Source: an uncultured Clostridia bacterium (GTDB lineage: Bacteria > Bacillota > Clostridia > Christensenellales > UBA1242). From it: a stretch of 34,778 bases of DNA. The notes below the pieces were generated by a model. It saw only the letters and a list, made by a program, of their open reading frames with translations. It was not told the DNA's origin and did no database searches. The stretch lies in assembly GCA_944349765.1 (NCBI GenBank), contig CALVNN010000010.1, positions 1 to 34,778 on the forward strand, in the 5' to 3' direction. The position numbers and the translations under genes were made by a program. Shown here piece after piece: positions 15,787-24,215 of the stretch (the stretch's first letter is position 1; the number at the start of each line of letters is the position of its first letter).

Positions 15787-15818
15787 TAAAAAACCCCACT
15801 GTATCATATTTTCAATAA

Positions 15819-15847
15819 ATTATAACATCAAAAATCGACAAAGTCAA
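15819..15847 (-). promoter_or_regulatory. Promoter of the metallophosphoesterase operon
   Basis: TTGACT (15847-15842), a 17-bp spacer and TATAAT (15824-15819) on the minus strand. The predicted start of transcription is near 15811, which excludes a leadered start at the ATG at 15807. Confidence 0.75.
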
Positions 15848-15921
15848 TATTGATATGTCCAAATATTTATTATAAAATGACTTAATTTTTTGTTTTATTT
15901 TTTTTAATTATTTTATTTAAC

Positions 15922-15950
15922 TTGTTTAAAACCTTTTTATTTGTTATACT
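15922..15950 (+). promoter_or_regulatory. Promoter of cdd
   Basis: TTGTTT (15922-15927), a 17-bp spacer and TATACT (15945-15950) with an extended TGT before the -10. It is divergent from the metallophosphoesterase promoter, about 75 bp away. Confidence 0.6.
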
Positions 15951-15977
15951 TTATAAAAATAATAGAAGGTAAATATT

Positions 15978-16361
15978 ATGGACGGATATGAACTTAGCAA
16001 AAAAATGAAAGAAAATAGCTACTGCCCTTATTCTAACTTTCGCGTAGGTGCATGTGTGGAATTTGAGGACGGAAGTTTGGTCGGTGGATGCAATGTAGAA
16101 AACGCCTCCTATGGACTGACAATATGTGCTGAACGCATTGCTATTTGTAATGCAATTAGTCTAGGTAAGGATTTAAAAAGAGCTACTAATTTGTATATCG
16201 CTACAGATAGTGACATACTCACTCCTCCATGTGGTGCGTGTTTGCAAGTGATGGTGGAATTTTTTGACGACATAAACGTTATCCTTGTCGGGACAAAAAC
16301 ACATAAAGCATTCAAACTAAGTGAGTTATTGCTAAACAAATTCTCAAAGGACAATCTATAA
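15978..16361 (+). CDS. cdd: Cytidine deaminase
   Basis: A 127-residue zinc enzyme converting cytidine and deoxycytidine to uridine and deoxyuridine in pyrimidine salvage. The catalytic motif is CAE (50-52), with Cys50 as zinc ligand and Glu52 as proton shuttle. PCGAC (84-88) gives Cys85 and Cys88. YCPYSNFRVGA near the N-terminus and CNVENASYG are typical substrate-site segments. Length fits the homotetrameric form. AGAAGG precedes the ATG. The next gene starts 3 nt after its stop. Confidence 0.95.
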   Translation: MDGYELSKKMKENSYCPYSNFRVGACVEFEDGSLVGGCNVENASYGLTICAERIAICNAISLGKDLKRATNLYIATDSDILTPPCGACLQVMVEFFDDINVILVGTKTHKAFKLSELLLNKFSKDNL

Positions 16362-16364
16362 TAG

Positions 16365-17051
16365 ATGAAATTACAAAATCTTGCTAGATTTATCCTTGAA
16401 TTATTACTTTCTTTTTTCATAAAACGTGTCGTACAAGTCAATGTACCTATTACAGGTAATGTAAACGTTGATAACATCATTTATGGTATCGTATCATACG
16501 GAATTATTCTCTTTTCGCTATTTAATTTAGTACAAGTATTTATTGCACACAGAAGAGGAAAAGAAAAAAAGAAATTATCAACATTTGCTAGTCTTGGTAT
16601 TTATGCTGGCGTAATTATAGTAGCCATAGGTATATGGCAACTTATAAAAATTTGGGTATTCTGGGTAGTATTCGGCGGCATAATAATAGGATATTTGATA
16701 TACTACTTCAAAAATAGAAGTTACAAAAAAGAAATTAGATTATTCAAAAAATCAATAAAGAAAGCATTGAGCGTAGAATTTGACTTTAAATTACACAAGC
16801 TAAAAATAAATTCACATACAGAAAACTTTATAACTATAACCACTTCTGAAGGCGTATATTATGTACTGGCAGTCCCAACAGAAGAAATAACAAGGCCGAC
16901 TTCGGATTTGGAAACTTTGGACAAAGATTTTTCTATTGTAGCCACGTCAACTGATGATAAATACATCTTGCTTAGATACATTACCTTATTCGTATTAAAA
17001 GAAGAAAAAGACCTAGTTGGTTTGTATACTTATTTAACAGAACCAAGCTAA
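16365..17051 (+). CDS. Unknown membrane protein with cytoplasmic domain
   Basis: A 228-residue protein starting 3 nt after the cdd stop, so on the same transcript. Hydrophobic segments lie at about 8-20, 42-62, 78-93 and 97-118, with a basic RRGKEKKK loop between the second and third. The remaining about 110 residues form a soluble alpha/beta domain that ends without a further membrane segment. No known family was recognised. The basic loop and soluble tail are probably cytoplasmic (positive-inside rule). Confidence 0.65.
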   Translation: MKLQNLARFILELLLSFFIKRVVQVNVPITGNVNVDNIIYGIVSYGIILFSLFNLVQVFIAHRRGKEKKKLSTFASLGIYAGVIIVAIGIWQLIKIWVFWVVFGGIIIGYLIYYFKNRSYKKEIRLFKKSIKKALSVEFDFKLHKLKINSHTENFITITTSEGVYYVLAVPTEEITRPTSDLETLDKDFSIVATSTDDKYILLRYITLFVLKEEKDLVGLYTYLTEPS

Positions 17052-17061
17052 TTATTATAGG

Positions 17062-17093
17062 TAAGATAAATATACCTATCTTACGTTTTTTAT
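17062..17093 (+). terminator. Terminator after the cdd unit
   Basis: GTAAGATA (17062-17069) pairs perfectly with TATCTTAC (17078-17085) across an 8-nt loop, followed by GTTTTTTATTTTT. Confidence 0.85.
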
Positions 17094-17132
17094 TTTTCAT
17101 AAAAATTATTTTTATCCATTTTTATGCATATA

Positions 17133-17161
17133 TTGACATATTTTATGAATAATGCTATACT
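17133..17161 (+). promoter_or_regulatory. Promoter of the two secreted-protein genes
   Basis: A consensus TTGACA (17133-17138), a 17-bp spacer and TATACT (17156-17161). GGAG follows 6 nt before ATG 17201. Confidence 0.8.
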
Positions 17162-17200
17162 AACATTAATATTTATACATTTAAGACGAAGTGGAGAATT

Positions 17201-18136
17201 ATGAGGAATATAACAAAAAAAGTTTCAATTTTATCATTATGTATGATACTATTAGTGGCTCTTTTTGCGGGTAATGGGTTGGTGAGGACGACCAGTGGAC
17301 TAACTCCAGGATTTGATGATGAATTAGACGATGATATGGATATAGGCGTAACAGATCCAACCATACCAGATGAAGAAGACCCTTCTACTACCCCACCTGG
17401 GGAAGATGGTACGGATACTGACACGCCTAGCATAGAGATTCCCGAAAGGTTTAGATCAGCTTTGCAAGCCTACAACTACGCAATGAATTATCTCAATAAC
17501 GCTACTGGCGTGTATTCGGTTACTTCTGGTACTACCAATGCAGCTGTAGCGACTCAAGCCATTAAAGGCTATAAAAAGATTGACAAGGATGGAAACTTCT
17601 TTACTGAAAGCACAAGTAAAAAGACATCTACCATAGGAGTTGATTTTGCAGAACAAATTTATATTCCTAAGGGCGAAGATAAAATATATTATAAGACTAC
17701 ATCTAGTGTAAATGATGACCTTACTGCTAATTATGATGACAATGAAACTTTATATACTACTAGCGAATACTTAAGCGAATATTATGTATTGCCTAATCAA
17801 TCTAATTATGTGATCAATCATTCAACAATAGAAAGTAGCAGAATAAGATATTCAGCAAGTGAAGAAAGATATTATGGTTCTTTTGTTCTTAATGAACTCG
17901 CTGTTGAACAATATAAATACAAATTGATGAAATCTAGTACCTCATCTACAGTACCAAAGTTTTCAAGTATCACATTAGAGTTTATATTGGACAAATATGG
18001 TAGATTTTTGAGTATAGTTACTAATGATGTCTGCTCTGCTACCGTAGTCATAGGCGTCACAATCAATACTAGCATTAAAGAAATATTTAAAAATTACAAC
18101 GATCCAGATATTATTATAGAAAGAGGAGGAAATTAA
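17201..18136 (+). CDS. Secreted protein with acidic linker, first of a pair
   Basis: A 311-residue exported protein. An N-terminal signal peptide or anchor (basic start, hydrophobic about 9-27) is followed by an Asp/Glu/Pro/Thr-rich linker (about 35-80, with repeated short acidic clusters). The mature domain (about 85-311) is made of long antiparallel beta strands ending in SSITLEFILDKYGRFLSIV, the style of LolA- or LppX-like beta-sheet domains (weak inference). There is no lipobox Cys. The gene immediately downstream encodes a similarly built protein with the same linker style and a matching strand near the C-terminus, so the two look like an old duplication or a co-secreted pair. Confidence 0.7.
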   Translation: MRNITKKVSILSLCMILLVALFAGNGLVRTTSGLTPGFDDELDDDMDIGVTDPTIPDEEDPSTTPPGEDGTDTDTPSIEIPERFRSALQAYNYAMNYLNNATGVYSVTSGTTNAAVATQAIKGYKKIDKDGNFFTESTSKKTSTIGVDFAEQIYIPKGEDKIYYKTTSSVNDDLTANYDDNETLYTTSEYLSEYYVLPNQSNYVINHSTIESSRIRYSASEERYYGSFVLNELAVEQYKYKLMKSSTSSTVPKFSSITLEFILDKYGRFLSIVTNDVCSATVVIGVTINTSIKEIFKNYNDPDIIIERGGN

Positions 18137-18137
18137 T

Positions 18138-19085
18138 ATGTTTAGCAAAAAGAAATTATTTGTTTTTGTTATGTGCTCGATACTGACATGCGGATTATTT
18201 TGTGGGTCATACCTGTTAACAAATGTTGAAGCACAGCAAATTCCTGATATTCCATCAATAGATGATGATATTGATGATGATATTACAGATGATATAGTAA
18301 CCCCTCCTACTGACGGCGAAAATCAAGATGGACAAGGTGGAGATACGTCCTCACCTACAGATCCAGAAGATCCAGCTTACAACTATTTAACAAGTGTTAA
18401 GTCATACAGAAACGGCTTTACCGCATATAATGGTGCAATAAAATACTTGGAAACTTGCGATTCTTATCAAATAAATAGTGCGGGATATCTAAATGCAACA
18501 ATTCTTGGTCAATCTTTAAATGGTACTATTGATTTTAAAACCATTTATAAAGACGATGTATATTACAATAAATTTTCAATGTATTCATCGCTAACAAATC
18601 TTAACATACAGTCAGCTAGCAATGAAGACATTATACGTTATAGATACAATCACAGAAACGATTTAAATAATTTTAAAGAGTGGTCAAACGATATATATTC
18701 AGAAATGTACGAACTTTTAAATAGAAAAATTGTAGCTGGCGAGATAAATGAAGATAATGCTTCAATTAGTGGATTTAGAAAGACAATTGACGGATTTTCA
18801 TTTGTAGTCAATTTGTACGCCACTGATTTATTTGAGAATATTAGTTCTCTTGTAAAAAATATTTCAAATATAGATATAGGCTTACATTTTGAATCTGCTT
18901 CTATCTCTTTCCAATTAAATAAATATGGAGCTCCAGTTACTGCGACTTATAATATAGAAGGACAAGTTACCACTAAAGGAGTTACAGTAGCAGCAAGTGT
19001 ATATTTACTAGAAAGATATGGTAACTACAATAAAGATTTAACCATTGACTCAGCAATATTCGGAGATAGTCAATTTACAGTTTAA
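18138..19085 (+). CDS. Secreted protein with acidic linker, second of a pair
   Basis: A 315-residue exported protein starting 1 nt after the previous stop, with AGGAGG inside the previous coding end, so translation is coupled. Residues 1-32 are a signal peptide or anchor with a hydrophobic core (7-28) and VEA as a possible cleavage site. An Asp/Ile-rich linker with a D-I-D-D-D pattern (about 38-80) follows. The mature domain has long polar beta strands with ASISFQLNKYG and a VTATYNIEG strand, matching the ITLEFILDKYG region of its neighbour. No lipobox is visible. Function unknown; a shared surface role with the first gene is inferred. Confidence 0.7.
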   Translation: MFSKKKLFVFVMCSILTCGLFCGSYLLTNVEAQQIPDIPSIDDDIDDDITDDIVTPPTDGENQDGQGGDTSSPTDPEDPAYNYLTSVKSYRNGFTAYNGAIKYLETCDSYQINSAGYLNATILGQSLNGTIDFKTIYKDDVYYNKFSMYSSLTNLNIQSASNEDIIRYRYNHRNDLNNFKEWSNDIYSEMYELLNRKIVAGEINEDNASISGFRKTIDGFSFVVNLYATDLFENISSLVKNISNIDIGLHFESASISFQLNKYGAPVTATYNIEGQVTTKGVTVAASVYLLERYGNYNKDLTIDSAIFGDSQFTV

Positions 19086-19097
19086 AGCAACAAAAAG

Positions 19098-19124
19098 CAA
19101 TTAGATTATTCTAATTGTTTTTTA
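19098..19124 (+). terminator. Terminator of the secreted-protein pair
   Basis: CAATTAGA (19098-19105) with TCTAATTG (19110-19117), a 4-nt loop and a following T run. Confidence 0.85.
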
Positions 19125-19205
19125 TATGTTTTTATGTATATATTTTAATGCATTGAATATATTCACTTATTAACATTTGTTTATTTAAAACATTGATAAT
19201 GATAT

Positions 19206-19245
19206 TACAAAAAAAAGATTTAATCAATTCGATTAAATCTTTTTT
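19206..19245 (-). terminator. Terminator of the coiled-coil membrane protein gene
   Basis: A 15-bp stem AAAAAAGATTTAATC (19211-19225) with GATTAAATCTTTTTT (19231-19245), a 5-nt loop. On the minus strand it ends with a T run just after the 505-residue gene; it is symmetric. Confidence 0.8.
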
Positions 19246-19249
19246 ATTA

Positions 19250-20767
19250 TTATTGATTACTCTCAGTATTAGTAATAGTTTCACTACCAGTAGTAGTATC
19301 ATTATTTGTATTATTATCTGTACCTTCTACTGCATCAACAGTTACATCAGCCTCAGCTTCTTTTGCTTCTCTTATCTTTCTTAAAGCCTCTTCAGTCTCA
19401 GCAATGTCAGCTTTGATTTGTTCGTTATTTTGCTTCAAGATATAATAAGTTTGTTCCAAAATTGGATATCTATCCTTATTTGCTTCCATAACTTCTTCGC
19501 AATGCTGTACAGACATTCTTAATCCGTCTAAAAGATCCAAATCTTCTGCTAGTTTTTGTGCTTTTTCTTCATCAATATCAACAAAGTTATTTACACCATA
19601 TAATACAACTTTTTGCTTAGCAACAATAGCTTCACGTCTTCTTAGTTTTTGTTTATCACGCTCAAGTGTATTCTTCACACGCTCCAAAGGCTTGAATTCT
19701 TTCTTATTCTTACGTACTTGTTTCTCGTTTTCTTTTAATCTTTCTTTCAAAGTCTCAAGTCTATCTAAATATTCTTGCTCAGATAGAAGTGGAGCATTCT
19801 CTAAAGTTGCGTTATCTTGCTTAGCTTTCTCTAATTCTTGTTGTAATAATTCCTTCTCACCCTCAAGCGTAGCAGCCTTTTCCATAGCCTCTACTCTTTC
19901 TTGACGAAGTTTTTCACGCTCATCTTCGAGTTCTTGTCTTAGTTTAGCAATTTCTTCCTCTAAAGCAGCTTTTTCAGCCTCAAAATCTTCTTGAGCATCT
20001 TCCACTACAGGCTCTTCTTCTACTTGCACTTCTTCAGGTTTTTGTTCTTCAATAACATTATTATCTTGAACTTCTTCCATAGACAATTGCACGCCTTCTT
20101 CATTATTGATAATGCCATCAGCTTCATCTTGCTCTTCGTTCTTATTCAAAGCTTCAATAATCTTCTTAAACTCTTCATCAAAGTCATCATCTACTTCTTC
20201 ATCTTCAGGCTCTTCGACTTCTTGATTAGATTGCTCTTGAACTTCTTCAATGATGTTGTTTCTTTCTTCAATTTCTTTTGATTTTTCTTCTTTATACTCT
20301 TGCTCTTGTTGTTTTAGCTTATTAATTGCTGCCTCAATATCAAAATCATCTTCTTCTGTCTCTTCCTCAGCAATGATGCCATCATTATTCAAAGCAAGCT
20401 TAGCCTTCAACTCTTCCTCTTCCTGTCTAGCCTTCTCAAAGTCAACTTTATTATTTTTGCTCAATTCTTCAATTTGCTCATCAACAGTAGGCTCAACAAC
20501 GACTTCTTTTTCCTCAGTCACAGTTGGTTCTGGTGCTGGTTGCTCAAGCATCTTTGGTCTTTCTGGCAACTTTTCAACATCATCTTGTTTCTTACGTTTA
20601 AAGAAAATACCATTCTTATCATCTATGATAAAAATTAACCAATCGGCAATAAATGTAATAATAAGTGCGCCTACAACTATAAGTCCCACAATACCTAATA
20701 CATTCAATAAAACAGATCCGAAATCAAGATTTAAACAAATTACACTCTTAATTGCTTCAAAATTCAT
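19250..20767 (-). CDS. Membrane-anchored coiled-coil protein
   Basis: A 505-residue protein with one transmembrane segment (about 16-47) and a very acidic, Glu/Gln-rich cytoplasmic part. Residues about 90-260 are low-complexity acidic with short heptad-like pieces. About 260-480 form a long coiled coil with heptad spacing of Leu and Ala (KLRQELEDEREKLRQ style) and a basic patch near 345-390. The last about 35 residues are Asn/Thr-rich. Such proteins often act as scaffolds or in envelope organisation, but no family is recognised. A strong AAGGAG precedes the ATG. It follows tmRNA by 47 bp without a visible terminator. Confidence 0.75.
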   Translation of the reverse strand: MNFEAIKSVICLNLDFGSVLLNVLGIVGLIVVGALIITFIADWLIFIIDDKNGIFFKRKKQDDVEKLPERPKMLEQPAPEPTVTEEKEVVVEPTVDEQIEELSKNNKVDFEKARQEEEELKAKLALNNDGIIAEEETEEDDFDIEAAINKLKQQEQEYKEEKSKEIEERNNIIEEVQEQSNQEVEEPEDEEVDDDFDEEFKKIIEALNKNEEQDEADGIINNEEGVQLSMEEVQDNNVIEEQKPEEVQVEEEPVVEDAQEDFEAEKAALEEEIAKLRQELEDEREKLRQERVEAMEKAATLEGEKELLQQELEKAKQDNATLENAPLLSEQEYLDRLETLKERLKENEKQVRKNKKEFKPLERVKNTLERDKQKLRRREAIVAKQKVVLYGVNNFVDIDEEKAQKLAEDLDLLDGLRMSVQHCEEVMEANKDRYPILEQTYYILKQNNEQIKADIAETEEALRKIREAKEAEADVTVDAVEGTDNNTNNDTTTGSETITNTESNQ

Positions 20768-20814
20768 ATTTTATCTCCTTTCTTGCTCCCCTTAACTACA
20801 AGAGGTAAATTAAA

Positions 20815-21177
20815 TGGTGGAAACGGCGGGAGTTGAACCCGCGTCCGCAAAATAACCTAATGCATCGTCTACAAGTTTAGCTATTTCTTGAAAAAATCAC
20901 TTACAACTTAGTCAAATAGCAAACGTTTATAAGCTATTCACTAATACTAAATCAAAACCCGTGAACCCTTAATGATTAGACCTTATCTATGTTTATGCCA
21001 CAGGGTACGCCGATAAGGTAAAACCTACCTAGTGACATAGCTACCAATTTTTTAAGCAGCAGCTAAAGTTAAATTTTTATTTTCTGCATTTATTTGCATT
21101 GTCGTCTTTCAAGGCAGTCGACCCTGCCTACTTGCAAAATACATTAAAATTATCACGTCGATACCAAATTCGTCCCC
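20815..21177 (-). ncRNA. ssrA: Transfer-messenger RNA (tmRNA)
   Basis: The 363-nt RNA has the tRNA-like ends of tmRNA. The 5' end GGGGAC pairs with GUUUCC next to the 3' ACCA, giving a G3-U pair, the alanine identity signal. A T-arm with GGGUUCAACUCCC lies at the 3' end. The tag reading frame ends in TAA at 21054-21052 and most likely starts at GCA (21087-21085), giving the tag AENKNLTLAAA; the last three residues are Ala, unlike the usual single L-A-A. It is transcribed right after smpB. Tag start is inferred from length and the preferred Ala start codon. Confidence 0.93.
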
Positions 21178-21200
21178 AAAAAAGCAAATTTATTTAAAAT

Positions 21201-21644
21201 TTAGCTTCTTTTAAGCACTCTTTGTATTTCTTTTGCTATGCTAGCGTCCTTGAGGGCCTGACGCTTGTCGTAATTTTTCTTACCCTTAGCTATAGCAATT
21301 TCTACTTTAACTAAGCCTCTTTTTAGGTAAACTTTCGTCGCAACCAAAGTATATCCTTTTTCTTTAGTCAAAGAGATTAATTTTTTTATTTCACGTTTGT
21401 GCAGAAGTAATTTTCTATTTCGTCTAGGATTCGGTGCATAAGATGATGCGTTTGAATAAGGATGAATATAACAATTCTTAAGCCACACTTCTCCATCTAC
21501 AATCTGTACAAAACTTTCAGACAAGGACAATCCATTATTTCTAATTGATTTCACCTCGCTTCCCTCTAAAGATATGCCCGCTTCGTAAAACCCTTCTAAA
21601 AAGTAATCAAATCTAGCTCTTTTATTTACTGCTAACGCTCCCAT
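21201..21644 (-). CDS. smpB: SsrA-binding protein SmpB
   Basis: A 147-residue protein that binds tmRNA and brings it to stalled ribosomes. Motifs are NKRARFDYF, EAGISLEGSEVKSIR, WLKNCYIHPYSN, the LLLHKREI region and KGKKNYDKRQ near the C-terminus, as in the family. The frame stays open upstream to a start at 21707, but the added residues do not fit SmpB, and ATG 21644 follows TAGGAG by 5-6 nt, so it is used here. The gene lies between rnr and ssrA, the usual neighbours. Confidence 0.95.
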   Translation of the reverse strand: MGALAVNKRARFDYFLEGFYEAGISLEGSEVKSIRNNGLSLSESFVQIVDGEVWLKNCYIHPYSNASSYAPNPRRNRKLLLHKREIKKLISLTKEKGYTLVATKVYLKRGLVKVEIAIAKGKKNYDKRQALKDASIAKEIQRVLKRS

Positions 21645-21707
21645 ATCAACTCCTATTATATCACATAATTTTGTTATTTCAATACCCAAATACAAAAAAA
21701 TATGCAT

Positions 21708-21964
21708 TTTTAACGTATTTTTTGCGTTTTTTTTCGTTTTTTTTAATCATTTTCAATACTTATGTGAAAATTTCTAAAATATTTCATAACCAATCTACGT
21801 TAATTTTTTTGCATATTTATATTAAAAATTTTACTTTAGACCATAACTCAATATCTAATTTCATTAACTAACTGCACCTTTTTATAAAGACAATATAAGT
21901 CTTTATTATGTGTTTTTTTTAAAACCTTAAAATATCTTATTTTAATTTTTGATATTTTTTAAAA
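21708..21964. other. AT-rich gap between rnr and smpB
   Basis: 257 bp of strongly AT-rich sequence with T runs and small hairpins but no gene, convincing promoter or tRNA. TTGAAA, 16 bp and TATAAT (21682-21655) lie before smpB, but that -10 is so close to the smpB ATG that it would give an almost leaderless message. Confidence 0.4.
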
Positions 21965-23881
21965 TTAAACTAAAACAAAATCAACCTTGCGTTCTGGTAA
22001 GTTTACAGATTTTAACTTCACTCTTACTGGCTCACCTATCATATATTTGCGCTTGCGACCTTGCAAACAGTAACGCTTTTCATTGAATGTATATTCATCA
22101 TCAGGCATATCATCAACACTTACAAATCCTTCAACAGTATTTTCTAGCCCTACAAATATTCCATACTGACTGACACCGGTAATTGAAGCATCAAATTCTT
22201 GACCAATAAAGTTTTGCATATACTCAGCTTTCTTATATGAGCAAACCTCTCTTTCACATCTTTCAGCCAACTTTTCTCGCTCACTACTTCTTAGAGCAGA
22301 GTCGGCAACAAATTCTTTTAATTCTTCTAGGTCCTCTTGGTTTATTCTATTATTTAGTGAATCTTTTATAATCCTATGAATTACTAAGTCCGGGTATCTT
22401 CTTATAGGCGATGTAAAGTGACAGTAATACGTGGAAGCCAACCCAAAATGGCCTAAACACTCAGTAGAATATCTAGCTTTTTGCAAAGACCTCAATAAAA
22501 CCTCATTTATTGTCTTTGCGTATTCTTGATCTTTCGTAGCTTTTATTATTGATTGCAAATCTTTTGGTTTTACATGACTTGGATTCATTGCTGGTCTTAT
22601 ATTAAAGGCAGATATAAACTGCATAAAGTCTACCATTTTTTGCTCTTCAGGTACTTCATGTACACGATACATAAAAGGTGTGTGCAAATCATTATAATGT
22701 TTTGCAACAACTTCATTAGCTAATATCATAAAGCTCTCTATAAGCTTATGTGCGACATTTCGTTCTCTAGGAACAATATCTTTTGTCTTGCCTCTTTGGT
22801 CTATTATAATATATGCTTCTGGCAAATCAAAATCCAACGCACCTCTATCCTGACGTGCTTTTTCAAGTTTTTCATGCAACTCTGCCATCAAATGAAAGGA
22901 TTCTAGTAAAATACTATACTTTTTACAAAGCTCTTCATCACCCATTAAGCACGCATACACTTCCTTATATGTCAATCTTTCATTACTATTTATCACGCTT
23001 TCGCAGATTTCATAATCTATAACATTAGCATTTTCATCTAACTGCATCAACACACTTAGAGTCAATCTGTCTACTTTTGGTTTAAGCGAACAAATACCAT
23101 TACTCAAATTGACTGGTAACATAGGCAAAACTCTATCAGGCAAATACACGCTTGTTCCCCTCAAATAAGCTTCTTTATCTAGTGTAGAGCCACGCTTCAC
23201 ATAATTTCCCACATCAGCAATATGAACGCCCAAATAATAGCCTTTTTCTGTCTTTTTAATGCTTACGGCATCATCGAAGTCTTTTGCATCTTCGCCGTCT
23301 ATAGTAAACATTACTTCATTTCGCAAATCTCGCCTATTCAGCTTATCCTTTTCTTTTACATCTTCGCCTATGGCATTAGCACTCTTTAAAACATCTTTTG
23401 GAAATTCTTCATAAAGCTCATATTTTCGAATTATAGCAAGGATATCATTGCCTTTTTTATCAATATTACCTATAACCTCTATTATCTTACCTGAAGGGTT
23501 TGTTTTTTCATCACCATAGGTAACGAGTTCAACAACAACTTTATCACCTCTATTAGCGTCCATACTTTTGTTAGGCGGTATAAAAACATCCTTATAAAAC
23601 TTTTTATCATCTACTATTACATAACCAAAATTTCTATATGGGCTATAACTACCAACAACTATTCTATTGCCACGTTGAAGGATTTCGACTACCTTGCCTT
23701 CAAGATTATCACGTTGCTGAGATGGGAATAATTCTACCATAACGACATCACTATTAAAGGCACCATTCATATTTGGAGGCGCTATAAATGCATCTTCTAT
23801 ACTCTCATCCTCAAATTTACAAAATCCAAAGCCTTTTGCGTTAGCTGTGATAACTCCTTTGTATAATTTTTTTTCTTCCAT
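21965..23881 (-). CDS. rnr: Ribonuclease R
   Basis: A 638-residue 3'-5' exoribonuclease of the RNB family, degrading structured RNA and non-stop mRNA together with tmRNA and SmpB. N-terminal cold-shock/OB domains (about 8-140) carry the GFGF RNA-binding motif. The RNB domain has IDGEDAKDFDD (194-204) with the catalytic Asp cluster and HFTSPIRRYPDLVIHR. An S1 domain (about 560-638) includes GVSQYGIFVGL. It is shorter than many bacterial RNase R proteins and stops at the end of the S1 domain, with no long Lys-rich tail. It is read with smpB and ssrA downstream. Confidence 0.93.
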   Translation of the reverse strand: MEEKKLYKGVITANAKGFGFCKFEDESIEDAFIAPPNMNGAFNSDVVMVELFPSQQRDNLEGKVVEILQRGNRIVVGSYSPYRNFGYVIVDDKKFYKDVFIPPNKSMDANRGDKVVVELVTYGDEKTNPSGKIIEVIGNIDKKGNDILAIIRKYELYEEFPKDVLKSANAIGEDVKEKDKLNRRDLRNEVMFTIDGEDAKDFDDAVSIKKTEKGYYLGVHIADVGNYVKRGSTLDKEAYLRGTSVYLPDRVLPMLPVNLSNGICSLKPKVDRLTLSVLMQLDENANVIDYEICESVINSNERLTYKEVYACLMGDEELCKKYSILLESFHLMAELHEKLEKARQDRGALDFDLPEAYIIIDQRGKTKDIVPRERNVAHKLIESFMILANEVVAKHYNDLHTPFMYRVHEVPEEQKMVDFMQFISAFNIRPAMNPSHVKPKDLQSIIKATKDQEYAKTINEVLLRSLQKARYSTECLGHFGLASTYYCHFTSPIRRYPDLVIHRIIKDSLNNRINQEDLEELKEFVADSALRSSEREKLAERCEREVCSYKKAEYMQNFIGQEFDASITGVSQYGIFVGLENTVEGFVSVDDMPDDEYTFNEKRYCLQGRKRKYMIGEPVRVKLKSVNLPERKVDFVLV

Positions 23882-23905
23882 AATTTCAACTCCTAATATT
23901 TATTG

Positions 23906-23935
23906 ATTATATCATAAAATCAATATAAAATGCAA
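23906..23935 (-). promoter_or_regulatory. Promoter of rnr
   Basis: TTGCAT (23935-23930), an 18-bp spacer and TATAAT (23911-23906) on the minus strand, followed by an AGGAG Shine-Dalgarno before ATG 23881. Confidence 0.6.
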
Positions 23936-23964
23936 TAAAAAAGGCGATTATCATTAAAATCGCC
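23936..23964 (-). terminator. Terminator of the 932/80-residue gene pair
   Basis: On the minus strand GGCGATT (23964-23958) pairs with AATCGCC (23949-23943), followed by a T run (23942-23936). It separates the unknown pair from rnr. Confidence 0.8.
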
Positions 23965-23972
23965 CTTAAAAT

Positions 23973-24215
23973 TTATTTATTTGTTAAATTTGCCTTAATT
24001 TCTTCTATTTCTTCGACACTCAATAATTCTATTGTTTTTACTAGCATTGCATACGCCTCAACAATCAATTTATCATCTTCTTCAATGGTTGAATGTTCGT
24101 ATAGCGTCTGAGCAAAGTCCATAAGTTCTTCTTTTGTTTCGAATTCTTGTGTAGCTAAAATATTTTCAAGTAATCTTTTGCTGAGTCTTAAAGTTTCTTT
24201 TTTATTATCTATCAT
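23973..24215 (-). CDS. Small unknown protein overlapping the 932-residue gene
   Basis: An 80-residue, acidic, all-helical protein (MIDNKKETLRLSKRLLENIL start). It overlaps the end of the upstream gene by 11 nt, so translation is coupled. There is no signal peptide, motif or Cys. The overlap and the shared terminator suggest that the two products work together, perhaps as a complex, but nothing else supports this. Confidence 0.6.
   Translation of the reverse strand: MIDNKKETLRLSKRLLENILATQEFETKEELMDFAQTLYEHSTIEEDDKLIVEAYAMLVKTIELLSVEEIEEIKANLTNK

Noticed and set aside
20250..20795. Plus-strand 181-codon ORF in the coiled-coil gene
   Set aside because: It is the shadow of the Glu-rich minus-strand gene, giving a Ser/Phe-rich product without a ribosome-binding site.
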